This document shows, one piece after another, positions 11,301 to 20,063 of a stretch of DNA of 64,000 nucleotides. The stretch comes from JBBRHQ01 sp963725315. GTDB lineage: Bacteria; Actinomycetota; Thermoleophilia; Solirubrobacterales; 70-9. Both the position numbers and the translations under genes were made by a program. The notes beneath the pieces are model-generated. The model was not told where the DNA came from and did not search any database. It was given only the letters and a program-made list of their open reading frames with translations. The stretch is from NCBI GenBank assembly GCA_963725315.1, contig CAVRYA010000004.1, forward strand, positions 186,001 through 250,000. The letters are read 5' to 3'. How positions within the stretch are numbered: position 1 is the stretch's first letter; each line of letters begins with the position of its first letter.

Positions 11301-12399
11301 TGGCCCACTCGGGCGGGTAGGCGATCGAGCCGGTGGCGATGATCGCGCTCTGCCCCGCCATCAGCCTCGGGACCGAGGCGATCGTTCCGATCCCGCCGGG
11401 GTTGGTCAGCGAGATGTTGGTGCCCTGGAAGTCGTCGGCGGTGAGCGCGTTCTCCCGTGTCTTGGTGATCAACTCCTCGTAGTAGCTGTGAAAGCCGCTG
11501 AAGTCGAGCCCCTGGGCGCCCTTGATCGCCGGCACCATCAGGCTCCGCGACCCGTCCTTGCGCTCGACGTCGACGGCGATGCCGAGGTTGACCGGGTTGC
11601 CGTCGATCGCGAATGGCTTGCCGTCGCGCTGCTCGAAGGTGCGCACCATCACCGGCCACTCCTTTGCCGCCTGGACGATCGCCCAGGCGACCAGGTGGGT
11701 GAAGGAAACCTTCATCCCGCGCTCCTTCAGGACCCCGTTGAGCGCCTTGCGCTTGGCGTCGAGGGTGTCCACCGCGATCGTCCGGAACGAGGTCGCGGTC
11801 GGCACCTCGCGGCTCTCGTCCATCGCCTGGGCGAGCATCGCCGCCGGCCCTCGCAACGGCTTCGCCTCGCCCGCCGCGGCGGGGGCCGCCGCTCCGTTGC
11901 CATCGGCGGCGGCGAGGACGTCCTCCTTGCGAACCTTGCCCCCGGCGCCCGAGCCGCTGAGGGTGCCCAGGTCGACGCCGTTGGCGGCCGCGGCGCGCCG
12001 GGCCACCGGGGTCGCCTTGACGCCGTCGGCAGGGGCGCCGTCGGCCGACGGCGCCCCGTCCGCTTCGGCCGCTTCGGGAGCGGCCTCGGGCACGACCGGC
12101 GAGGCCGGCGTCCCGCCCTGAGCCTGCTCGCCCCCGTCCGCGGGTGCCTCTCCGGCCTCCATCTCGGCCAGGGGCGCTCCGACCTCGATCACGTCGTCGA
12201 CCGCGACCAGGAGCTTGGTGATCGTCCCCGAGGCGGGCGCCGGAACCTCGGCGTCGACCTTGTCGGTGGAGACCTCGACGACCGTGTCGCCCTCGGCGAC
12301 GGCATCGCCCTCGGCGACGTGCCACTCGAGCACCGTCCCCTCGGTGACCGACTCGCCCATCGCCGGCATCTCGATCTGGACAGTGGCTGTCTCAGCCAT
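8398..12399 (-). CDS. kgd: fused 2-oxoglutarate dehydrogenase E2-E1 enzyme with lipoyl domain (two frameshifts)
   Basis: Oxidatively decarboxylates 2-oxoglutarate in the TCA cycle. From the ATG at 12399 the domains are: a lipoyl domain (residues 1-78, lipoyl-Lys in STDKVDAEV), an Ala/Pro linker, a peripheral subunit-binding-like segment (VARRAAAANGVDL...GGKVRKEDVL, about 132-166), an E2 acyltransferase domain ending YDHRVIQGAESGSFLR, then a TPP-dependent E1 domain (FGMAHRGRLSVLAHN, GDAAFPGQG, IIQNNQVGFTT). The frame breaks near 11190 and near 10932. Each break is repaired by one base and restores conserved text (ELLLQGENGFYEE; LDPLGSEPRGDPAIQPENL). The repaired protein resembles the mycobacterial Kgd/OdhA fusion, which lacks its own lipoyl domain. 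Without repair it would be separate E2 (11164-12399) and truncated E1 genes. Repaired length is about 1,330 residues. Confidence 0.88.
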
Positions 12400-12456
12400 C
12401 CCTGCTTGAGTCTATGCGACGCGCCGAGCCGGCGAAACGGCCTGCATAGGAGGCGT

Positions 12457-12756
12457 TCAAGCCGGCAGGCGGGCGATCATGTAGGCCTCGTTGGCGACCG
12501 TGTCGAAGACGTCGCGGACGAGGAACTCGCGGGCCCGCCCCGCGTGCCCGCAGAAACCACAGCTCAACTCGCCGGCGGCCGGCACGGCGGCGCCGAGGGT
12601 CAGCGGCGCCGAGCAGCCGGGGCAGACGACGGCGCCGTGGGCGATCACCTCGATTCCGTGCCGCGCCACCCTCCACTCCGGGGCGATGTCGGCCGCCCTC
12701 GCGTTCCCCTCTCCGGGGAGGGGCCCCTGCTCGAACGGATCGAGGTGTAGCGCCAC
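12457..12756 (-). CDS. small zinc-ribbon-like protein
   Basis: 99 residues from a GTG at 12754-12756. It carries two CxxC pairs (CPGC and CGFC, about residues 45-48 and 66-69) separated by 17 residues, a zinc-ribbon spacing. The C-terminus FLVRDVFDTVANEAYMIARL looks helical. It lies 57 nt upstream of the 2-oxoglutarate dehydrogenase gene in the same direction. Its alternative frames give Arg-rich shadows, which supports this reading. No function is recognised; it could bind nucleic acid or act as a protein adaptor. Confidence 0.6.
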   Translation of the reverse strand: MALHLDPFEQGPLPGEGNARAADIAPEWRVARHGIEVIAHGAVVCPGCSAPLTLGAAVPAAGELSCGFCGHAGRAREFLVRDVFDTVANEAYMIARLPA

Positions 12757-12833
12757 CGAGCAGAGTGTAGGGTGCGCGCGAGTCCGGATTCCGGCGAATT
12801 CGGCATTCCCCTGCAGCGAACCCAGGAGGCGAG

Positions 12834-14828
12834 ATGAACTACTTCGTGACCGGAGCGACCGGCTTCATCGGCCGCCATCTGGTCGAGCTCCTCCTCCAGC
12901 GCGAGGGGACGATCTACGTGCTGGTGCGCGAGGGCTCCCGCGGGCGCCTCGAGGAGCTCCGCAACCGCTGGGGCGCGGAGGCGGAGCGCGTGGTCGCGGT
13001 GGTCGGCGACCTCGCCCAACCGCGGCTCGGGGTCTCCGAGTCCGAGATCTCCGAGCTGAGGGGCAAGATCGACCACTTCTTCCACCTGGCGGCGATCTAC
13101 GACATGACCGCCGACGCCCAGAGCCAGCAGGTCGCGAACATCGAGGGGACGCGCCACGCCGTCGAGCTGGCCGAGGCGATCGAGGCCGGCTGCTTCCACA
13201 TGGTCAGCTCGATCGCCGCCGCCGGCCTCTACAAGGGGACCTGGCGCGAGGACATGTTCGAGGAGGCCGAGAGCCTCGACACCCACCCCTACTTCCGCAC
13301 CAAGCACGAGTCGGAGCGGGTCGTCCGCGAGGAGTACGGGCGGCCCTGGCGGGTCTACCGGCCGGGGATCGTGGTCGGCGACTCCGAGACCGGCGAGATG
13401 GACAAGATCGACGGTCCCTACTACTTCTTCAAGCTGATCCAGCGGCTGCGAAACGCCCTGCCGCAGTGGATGCCGACGGTCGGGGTCGAGGGCAAGGAGA
13501 TCAACCTGGTGCCGGTCGACTTCGTCGCCAAGGCGATCGACCACATCGCCCACGAGCCGGGCCTGGACGGCAAGGCCTTCTCGCTCACCGACCCCGCGCC
13601 GAAGAGCGCCGGCCAGGTGATCAACCTCTTCTCGCGCTCCGCCAACGCGCCGCAGATGTCGATGCGGCTGGACCCGAAGATGCTCGAGATCGTCCCTCCG
13701 GCGGTCCGCGGCGGGCTGATGATGCTGCCGCCGGTGAAGCGGATCCGAAACCAGGTCCTCGACGACCTCGGGATCCCCGAGTCGGTCCTCACCTACGTCA
13801 ACTACCCGACCCGCTTCGACTGCTCCAACACCCTGGAGGCGCTCGAGGGCAGCGGCATCTCGGTGCCGCCCCTGGAGACCTACGCCGACAAGCTCTGGGA
13901 CTACTGGGAGCGCAACCTCGACCCCGACCTGTTCAAGGACCGCTCGCTCTCGGGGGCGATCGGGGGCAAGGTGGTGCTGATCACCGGCGCCTCCTCGGGG
14001 ATCGGCAAGGCCGCCGCGATCAGGTGCGCCCGGGCCGGGGCGACGGTGCTGCTGGTCGCCCGCACCCCGGAGAAGCTCGAGGAGACCAAGGCCCAGATCG
14101 AGGAGGAGGGCGGGGCCGCACACATCCACCGCGCAGATCTCGCCGACGCCGCCGACGTCGAGCGGATGGCGCAGGAGGTGCTCGACCAGCACGGGCACGT
14201 GGACGTCCTGGTCAACAATGCCGGGCGCTCGATCCGGCGCTCGGTGAAGCTCGCCTACGACCGCTTCCACGACTACGAGCGAACGATGCAGCTCAACTAC
14301 TTCGGCGCCCTGCGGCTGATCCTCAGCCTGCTGCCGAGCATGACCGCTCGCCGCTCTGGTCACATCATCAACATCAGCTCGATCGGCGTGCAGACCAACA
14401 CCCCGCGTTTCTCGGCCTATGTCGCCTCGAAGGCGGCGCTCGACGCCTTCAGCCGCTGCATCGCCTCCGAGGTCGTCGACGACGGCGTCCAGATCACCAC
14501 GATCCACATGCCGCTGGTGCGGACGCCGATGATCGCCCCGACCAAGATGTACGACGCCTTCCCGACCATCACCCCCGACGAGGCGGCGGAGATGATCACC
14601 GACGCGATGATCAGCAAGCAGAAGAAGGTGGCGACCCGCCTCGGCAACTTCGGCGAGCTGCTCTACGCGGTGGCGCCGAAGGCCTCCGACGCCGTGCTCA
14701 ACACCGCCTACAAGCTCTTCCCCGACTCGAAGGCGGCGAAGGGCGCCAAGGGGGCGAAGGAGATCGAGAAGGAGGCCTCGACCGAGCAGGTCGCCTTCGC
14801 CCACCTGATGAAGGGCGTCCACTGGTAG
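12834..14828 (+). CDS. two-domain acyl-CoA reductase (FAR-like + SDR fusion)
   Basis: A 664-residue fusion. The first half is an extended-SDR domain of the fatty acyl-CoA reductase type: FVTGATGFIGRHLVELLLQR at the N-terminus, HLAAIYDMTADA, and a Y-x-x-x-K pair (YFRTK, about residue 153). The second half, from about residue 377, is a classical SDR with TGASSGIG, NNAG and YVASK (about residue 528). The order and length match mycobacterial AcrA1-type enzymes, which reduce fatty acyl-CoA to aldehyde and on to alcohol using NADPH. AGGAGGCGAG stands just before the ATG. The AGPS-like gene starts at the 3' end of this frame, so the two products are made together. The C-terminus is Lys/Ala rich (AAKGAKGAKEIEKEA), perhaps a flexible tail. 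Chain-length preference cannot be told. Confidence 0.88.
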   Translation: MNYFVTGATGFIGRHLVELLLQREGTIYVLVREGSRGRLEELRNRWGAEAERVVAVVGDLAQPRLGVSESEISELRGKIDHFFHLAAIYDMTADAQSQQVANIEGTRHAVELAEAIEAGCFHMVSSIAAAGLYKGTWREDMFEEAESLDTHPYFRTKHESERVVREEYGRPWRVYRPGIVVGDSETGEMDKIDGPYYFFKLIQRLRNALPQWMPTVGVEGKEINLVPVDFVAKAIDHIAHEPGLDGKAFSLTDPAPKSAGQVINLFSRSANAPQMSMRLDPKMLEIVPPAVRGGLMMLPPVKRIRNQVLDDLGIPESVLTYVNYPTRFDCSNTLEALEGSGISVPPLETYADKLWDYWERNLDPDLFKDRSLSGAIGGKVVLITGASSGIGKAAAIRCARAGATVLLVARTPEKLEETKAQIEEEGGAAHIHRADLADAADVERMAQEVLDQHGHVDVLVNNAGRSIRRSVKLAYDRFHDYERTMQLNYFGALRLILSLLPSMTARRSGHIINISSIGVQTNTPRFSAYVASKAALDAFSRCIASEVVDDGVQITTIHMPLVRTPMIAPTKMYDAFPTITPDEAAEMITDAMISKQKKVATRLGNFGELLYAVAPKASDAVLNTAYKLFPDSKAAKGAKGAKEIEKEASTEQVAFAHLMKGVHW

Positions 14829-16438
14829 GGGCGGAGCGCCGCCTCAAGCACTGGGGCTGGGGGTACGAGGACCAGCAGCCTTCGCGGGCGGAGCTGGAGG
14901 CGGTCGCGGCCTCGGCGGCGGAGCGGCTTGGCTTCGAGGGGCTCTCGGTGGCCGAGCCGATGGGGCTCGAAGAGGTCGAGCTGCGGCGGTCGCGACTGAA
15001 GACGCCGTCCTCATTCGACGGGCTGTTCAGCGACGGGCGCTACGAGCGACTCTCCCACGCCCTCGGCAAGGCCTACCGCGACGTGGTCCGCGGCTTTCGC
15101 GGCGAGTTCCCCAATCCCCCCGACCTGGTCGCCTTGCCGCGGGAGGAATCCGAGGTCGAGCTCGTCCTGGCCTGGTGCGAGGAGCAGGGAGCGGCGGTGG
15201 TGCCGTTCGGAGGCGGAACCAGCGTGGTCGGCGGGGTGGAGGCGCGACTCGGCGAACAGGACGCCGTGGTCGCCCTCGACCTGCGCCGGCTCGACCGCGT
15301 CCTCGAGGTGGATCCGGTTTCGCTCGCCGCCCGCATCCAGGCCGGTGCCACGGGGCCGGGGCTCGAGGCGCAGCTCCGCGAGCACGGCCTCACCCTGCGC
15401 CACTTCCCGCAGTCCTTCGAGTACTCGACCCTCGGCGGCTGGATCGCGACCCGCGCCGGCGGGCACTTCGCCACCCTCGAGACCCACATCGACGACCTCG
15501 TTTCCTCGGTGCGGGCGCTGACCCCGCGCGGCAGCTGGGAGAGCCGGCGACTCCCGGGCTCGGGCGCGGGGCCCTCCCCGGACCGCATGCTGCTCGGCTC
15601 GGAGGGGATCCTCGGGGTGATCACCGAGGCCTGGGTGCGGGTCCGCGAGCGCCCCCGCTTCAAGCTCTCGCGCGCGGTCGGCTTCGGCAGCTTCGCCGCC
15701 GGCGCGGGCGCGGTGCGCGAGATCGCACAGTCGGGCCTTTACCCCTCCAACTGCCGCCTGCTCGACGAGCTGGAGGCGGAGATGTTCGCCGGCGGCGAGG
15801 GTGAGGCGATCCTCGTGCTCGGCTTCGAGTCCGCCGGCCACGAGGTCGGCTGGCCGATGGAGCAGACGCTGGAGATCGCCCGGGCGCACGGGGGAGGGGT
15901 GAGGGAGCCGGCGGGAGGCGACGCGGGCGAGGAGGCCGAGGGTGCCGTTGACTCCTGGCGCTCGGCCTTCCTGCAGATCCCCTACCTCCGCGACTCGATG
16001 GTCGCCTGTGGGGTGCTCACCGAAACCTTCGAGACGGCGATCACCTGGGATCGCTTCGAGGCCTTCCACGCCGAGGTGATGGGCACGGCGCGGCGGGCGC
16101 TCGCCGAGTCCTCCGGCGCTCCCGCCGAGGGCCCGGGCTCGGCCCGGGTGAGCTGCCGCTTCACCCACGTCTATCCCGACGGCCCGGCGCCGTATTACAC
16201 GGTGATCGCGCCCGCGGTGCGCGGCGGGGAGGTCGAGCAGTGGGACGAGGTCAAGGCGGCCGTCTCGGAAGCGCTGATCGCGGCGGGCGGGACGATCACC
16301 CACCACCACGCGGTCGGCCGCGACCACCGCCCCTTCTACGATCGCCAGCGGCCCGCCGCCTTCGCGGCGGCGCTGCGCGGAGCGAAATCGGCGCTCGACC
16401 CGGGCGGGATCATGAACCCCGGGGTGCTTTTCGAGTGA
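14822..16438 (+). CDS. AGPS-like FAD-linked oxidase (alkyl-DHAP synthase family)
   Basis: About 538 residues. It opens RLKHWGWGYEDQQPS, the conserved start of alkyldihydroxyacetonephosphate synthases, then an FAD-binding PCMH domain with PFGGGTSVVGGVE (about residue 127) and GWIATRAGGH. The HHH tripeptide essential in AGPS is present near the C-terminus (ITHHHAVGRDH, about residue 493). Characterised AGPS swaps the acyl chain of acyl-DHAP for a fatty alcohol, making the first ether lipid. The frame has no ATG/GTG/TTG near the start. A CTG at 14822 lies six bases after AAGGG and seven bases before the end of the upstream stop codon, so a coupled CTG start is proposed. Pairing with a fatty-alcohol-forming reductase supports the ether-lipid role; other FAD oxidases of the family cannot be excluded. 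Confidence 0.85.
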   Translation: MVGAERRLKHWGWGYEDQQPSRAELEAVAASAAERLGFEGLSVAEPMGLEEVELRRSRLKTPSSFDGLFSDGRYERLSHALGKAYRDVVRGFRGEFPNPPDLVALPREESEVELVLAWCEEQGAAVVPFGGGTSVVGGVEARLGEQDAVVALDLRRLDRVLEVDPVSLAARIQAGATGPGLEAQLREHGLTLRHFPQSFEYSTLGGWIATRAGGHFATLETHIDDLVSSVRALTPRGSWESRRLPGSGAGPSPDRMLLGSEGILGVITEAWVRVRERPRFKLSRAVGFGSFAAGAGAVREIAQSGLYPSNCRLLDELEAEMFAGGEGEAILVLGFESAGHEVGWPMEQTLEIARAHGGGVREPAGGDAGEEAEGAVDSWRSAFLQIPYLRDSMVACGVLTETFETAITWDRFEAFHAEVMGTARRALAESSGAPAEGPGSARVSCRFTHVYPDGPAPYYTVIAPAVRGGEVEQWDEVKAAVSEALIAAGGTITHHHAVGRDHRPFYDRQRPAAFAAALRGAKSALDPGGIMNPGVLFE

Positions 16439-16508
16439 GCGGCGGCGCTACGCTTTCGCGACCGTCCTGAGCCAGCCGGGCGACCTGCCCGCATCGCCGG
16501 CTCCTGCC

Positions 16509-17480
16509 ATGGAAACGATCACCGAGGAACACCCGACCGTCCAGCCCGGCGGCAGCGAGGGTTCGCCCCCGCCGCAGGAGGGCCCTCCGCTTCCCCCCCG
16601 CCTGCGCCGCTCCCCCCCGCGGGCGGCCCTGAAGACCGCCCGCCCGCACGAGTGGATCAAGAACGTCCTCGTCTTCGCCGGTCTGCTCTTCTCGGGTCAG
16701 TTCAACGACGCCCACGCCGTGCTCCAGGCGACCCTGGCCTTCGTCGCCTTCTGCGCGATCTCCAGCGCCGGCTACTTCATCAACGACCTCAACGACGTCG
16801 AGCTCGACCGCAAGCACCCGAAGAAGCGCTTCCGCCCGATCGCCGCGGGGGAGCTCTCGGAGTCGAGCGCGATCTTCCTCGCGGTCGCCCTCGCCGCCGG
16901 GGCCCTGCTCCTCTCCTTCGGAGCGATCAGCTGGCAGGTGGGGCTGATGGTCGCGGGCTACGGGGCCGCCCAGCTCGCCTACAGCTACGGGCTCAAGCAG
17001 GTCGTGATCATCGACGTCATGACCCTCGCCGGACTGTTCATCCTGAGGGTCGTCGCGGGCGCCGAGGCGGTCGACGCCCACGCCTCCGAGTGGCTGGTGC
17101 TGTGCACCGGGATGCTCGCCCTCTTCCTCGGCTTCACCAAGCGCCGCCAGGAGGCGGTGTCCGAGCTGCACGAGGGCACCAGCACCAGACCGGTGCTAGA
17201 GCACTACTCGCTGCCCTTCCTCGACCAGATGGTCTCCCTGGTCACCACCGGCACGGTGATCAGCTACGCCATCTACACCGTCAACTCGCCCCTGATCGGC
17301 AGCGAGATGATGCTCACCATCCCGCCCGTCGTATACGGCATCTTCCGCTACCTCTACCTGATCTACGACCGCTCCGACGACCGCTCGACCGCGGCGATCG
17401 TCGCCGAGGACAAGGGAATGATCGCCGCCGGCGCCACCTTCGCCCTGGTCGCCTTCCTGCTGCTCTACGTGTTCAACTAG
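16509..17480 (+). CDS. UbiA-family polyprenyl-phosphate phosphoribosyltransferase (DPPR-synthase-like)
   Basis: A 323-residue membrane prenyltransferase-fold enzyme with a Pro-rich cytoplasmic N-terminus (residues 1-38) and about eight to nine hydrophobic helices. The first Asp-rich motif is NDLNDVELDRKHPKKRFRP (about residue 92), where the R-x-HP-x-KRFRP continuation is characteristic of decaprenyl-phosphate phosphoribosyltransferase rather than quinone prenyltransferases. ARPHEWIKNVLVFAG before the first helix is also typical. The reaction joins PRPP to polyprenyl phosphate to begin arabinofuranosyl donor synthesis. It lies 70 nt after the AGPS-like gene in the same direction. No DprE1/DprE2 homolog is in view, so the downstream sugar is unknown. 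Confidence 0.85.
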   Translation: METITEEHPTVQPGGSEGSPPPQEGPPLPPRLRRSPPRAALKTARPHEWIKNVLVFAGLLFSGQFNDAHAVLQATLAFVAFCAISSAGYFINDLNDVELDRKHPKKRFRPIAAGELSESSAIFLAVALAAGALLLSFGAISWQVGLMVAGYGAAQLAYSYGLKQVVIIDVMTLAGLFILRVVAGAEAVDAHASEWLVLCTGMLALFLGFTKRRQEAVSELHEGTSTRPVLEHYSLPFLDQMVSLVTTGTVISYAIYTVNSPLIGSEMMLTIPPVVYGIFRYLYLIYDRSDDRSTAAIVAEDKGMIAAGATFALVAFLLLYVFN

Positions 17481-17490
17481 GTCCTGGTCG

Positions 17491-17697
17491 ATGAGGCGCG
17501 TCCTCGTCGCCTGCCTGGCGCTCGCCGCGCTGGCGGGCTGGGGGTGCGGGGGAGGAGGAGATGGCGAGGATTCGATGGTCGGCGGTGTCGAGATCGAGGG
17601 CGACAGCTCGGCTGACCTGAAGATCGGCTTGCTTCTCACGGGGAGATCCCGCTCGCGTGGCACCGTCCTCGCCCGCTGCCCGGCCCGTGCTGGCTGA
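17491..17697 (+). pseudogene. truncated lipoprotein, N-terminal remnant of a solute-binding protein
   Basis: A 68-residue reading frame with a lipoprotein signal (basic start, hydrophobic core, lipobox LAGWGC). It continues GGVEIEGDSSADLKIGLLLTG, which resembles the first beta-strand of a periplasmic binding protein of the BMP or branched-chain amino-acid type. The similarity stops abruptly at about residue 51, and a short Arg-rich tail and stop follow. The next 190 nt are tandem palindromes, not coding sequence. It reads as the 5' stub of a gene cut by a deletion or insertion. It might still yield a short lipopeptide. Confidence 0.6.
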
Positions 17698-17715
17698 GCG
17701 GAAGGCGATCAGCCT

Positions 17716-17763
17716 TCATTGAAGCGATTCGGTCGCTATGACGACCAATTCGCTTCAGCGAAG
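17716..17763. repeat. imperfect palindrome, copy 1 of a tandem pair
   Basis: The outer stem is TGAAGCGA (17720-17727) with TCGCTTCA (17750-17757), extended by CTTC/GAAG with a two-base mismatch. The inner stem is GGTCG (17731-17735) with CGACC (17742-17746) around CTATGA. Copy 2 lies 60 bp further on and has the same architecture but different stem bases. A smaller hairpin, GAAGGC/GCCTTC, precedes it at 17701-17717. Confidence 0.75.
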
Positions 17764-17775
17764 CGATCCAGGCCC

Positions 17776-17825
17776 GTTCGTTGGACGGATCTGGTTGCTA
17801 TGGCGACCAATAACGTCCAGCGAAC
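17776..17825. repeat. imperfect palindrome, copy 2 of a tandem pair
   Basis: The outer stem is GTTCGTTGGACG (17776-17787) with CGTCCAGCGAAC (17814-17825), with one G-T pair. The inner stem is TGGTTGC (17792-17798) with GCGACCA (17803-17809). The core GCTATGxCGACCAAT is shared with copy 1, while the outer stems differ by paired changes, as expected if the folded form is what is conserved. Confidence 0.75.
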
Positions 17826-17842
17826 TGCTTGCCAGCGATGGC

Positions 17843-17877
17843 GCGCTGATCCGGCACCTCAAATGCCGGATCAGCGC
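17843..17877. terminator. 14-bp perfect hairpin between convergent genes
   Basis: GCGCTGATCCGGCA (17843-17856) and TGCCGGATCAGCGC (17864-17877) pair perfectly around a 7-nt loop. It sits 12 nt before the stop of the minus-strand hypothetical gene and after the lipoprotein remnant, so it probably ends transcription in both directions. It lacks a T-run. Confidence 0.65.
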
Positions 17878-17888
17878 ACGCGGCTGCC

Positions 17889-18206
17889 CTAGTCCGGCAG
17901 CACCTCCAGGTCGGAGACCAGCTCGGTCTTGCCGGCGCGGGTGAACTGGACGTCGACGGTCTCGTGCTTGCGGTAGGTGCCGGCGACGCCGACCAGCATC
18001 GAGAGCCAGCGGAACCCGCCCAGCTTCTTCTCCTTGAGGATCGGCCGCGAGAAGACGACCTCACCGCCGTGGATCTCGTAGTCGGAGCCGAGCTCCTGGC
18101 GGACGCCGTTTATGAACACGGCGAATGGAGGCTCCGCACCACGCGGCAGCCGCACCCGGCGCCCGACGGCGACGCTGCCCTCGGGAACCTCGAAGCCGTC
18201 GCTCAC
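17889..18206 (-). CDS. conserved-looking hypothetical protein
   Basis: 105 residues from a GTG at 18204-18206. The GTG overlaps the stop of the upstream gene by four bases (GTGA). The chain alternates hydrophobic and polar residues (VAVGRRVRLPRG, FAVFINGVRQELGSDYEI, GGEVVFSRPIL), suggesting an all-beta sandwich. It ends with ELVSDLEVLPD. No signal peptide or membrane segment is clear, although a short hydrophobic run (GFRWLSMLVGVAG) is present. I do not recognise the family. The pattern INGVRQ...DYEI...VVFSRPI recalls receptor-binding or tail-fibre-like beta repeats, but that is only a resemblance. Confidence 0.65.
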   Translation of the reverse strand: MSDGFEVPEGSVAVGRRVRLPRGAEPPFAVFINGVRQELGSDYEIHGGEVVFSRPILKEKKLGGFRWLSMLVGVAGTYRKHETVDVQFTRAGKTELVSDLEVLPD

Positions 18207-18553
18207 GATGCCCGCTCCAGCGCCTGCCGGACCAGCTCGAGTGGGCTCTCGCCGTCGGTGGGCCTCAGCTCCTCGCGGGCCAGCGATCCCGAGAAGGCGA
18301 CCAGGCTGCCGTCGCCGCGCAGGTCCACGCCGGCGGTCGGGGGTCGGATCAGGCCCTTGCCGGAGATCTCCAGGCGGGCGTGGACCTGCGCCGCCGGGTC
18401 GAACTCGCGCAGCATCGAGACGTTCTCGAGCGGGCCCTCCGCCCTCAGCTCCTCGACCTTGCGGCGAGTCTGCTCGAGGGCAGCGTCGAGGTCCTCGAAT
18501 CCCCGGCGGCTGACCTCGGAGCCGTGACGGACCGTCAACTTCCAGGCGGGCAC
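18203..18553 (-). CDS. hypothetical protein, coupled to the downstream hypothetical
   Basis: 116 residues from an ATG at 18551-18553. The N-terminal half is beta-like then helical (FEDLDAALEQTRRKVEELRAEG). The middle (FDPAAQVHARLEISGKG) includes strands, and the end is a helix (LELVRQALERAS). There is no signal peptide or cysteine. It overlaps the next gene by four bases, so the two small proteins are made in fixed ratio and may interact. It lies 39 nt upstream-side of the citrate synthase stop, in the same direction as citrate synthase. Function not recognised. Confidence 0.62.
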   Translation of the reverse strand: MPAWKLTVRHGSEVSRRGFEDLDAALEQTRRKVEELRAEGPLENVSMLREFDPAAQVHARLEISGKGLIRPPTAGVDLRGDGSLVAFSGSLAREELRPTDGESPLELVRQALERAS

Positions 18554-18591
18554 GGGGGCACCCTAGCGCCGGCGCCGTTGTCCCTAGCCCC

Positions 18592-19977
<1,386 letters not shown>

Positions 19978-20063
19978 CAGCGTCTCCTCTTCCTCGAAAT
20001 GCGAGGCGCCAGTATCGCACCTCGCGACCGCCGACCGGTGCGGTTTGGAACCCTTCTTCCCGG

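Noticed and set aside
12392..12676. 94-codon minus-strand frame beside the zinc-ribbon gene
   Set aside because: Arg-rich shadow; the other frame has two CxxC pairs and normal codon use.
12491..14820. Long upstream extension of the AGPS-like frame
   Set aside because: It overlaps the intact acyl-CoA reductase gene in another frame and is Arg-rich; only the part from about 14822 matches the AGPS family.
17701..17880. CRISPR array
   Set aside because: Only two imperfect palindromes that are themselves different in the stem, no unique spacers of set length and no cas genes.
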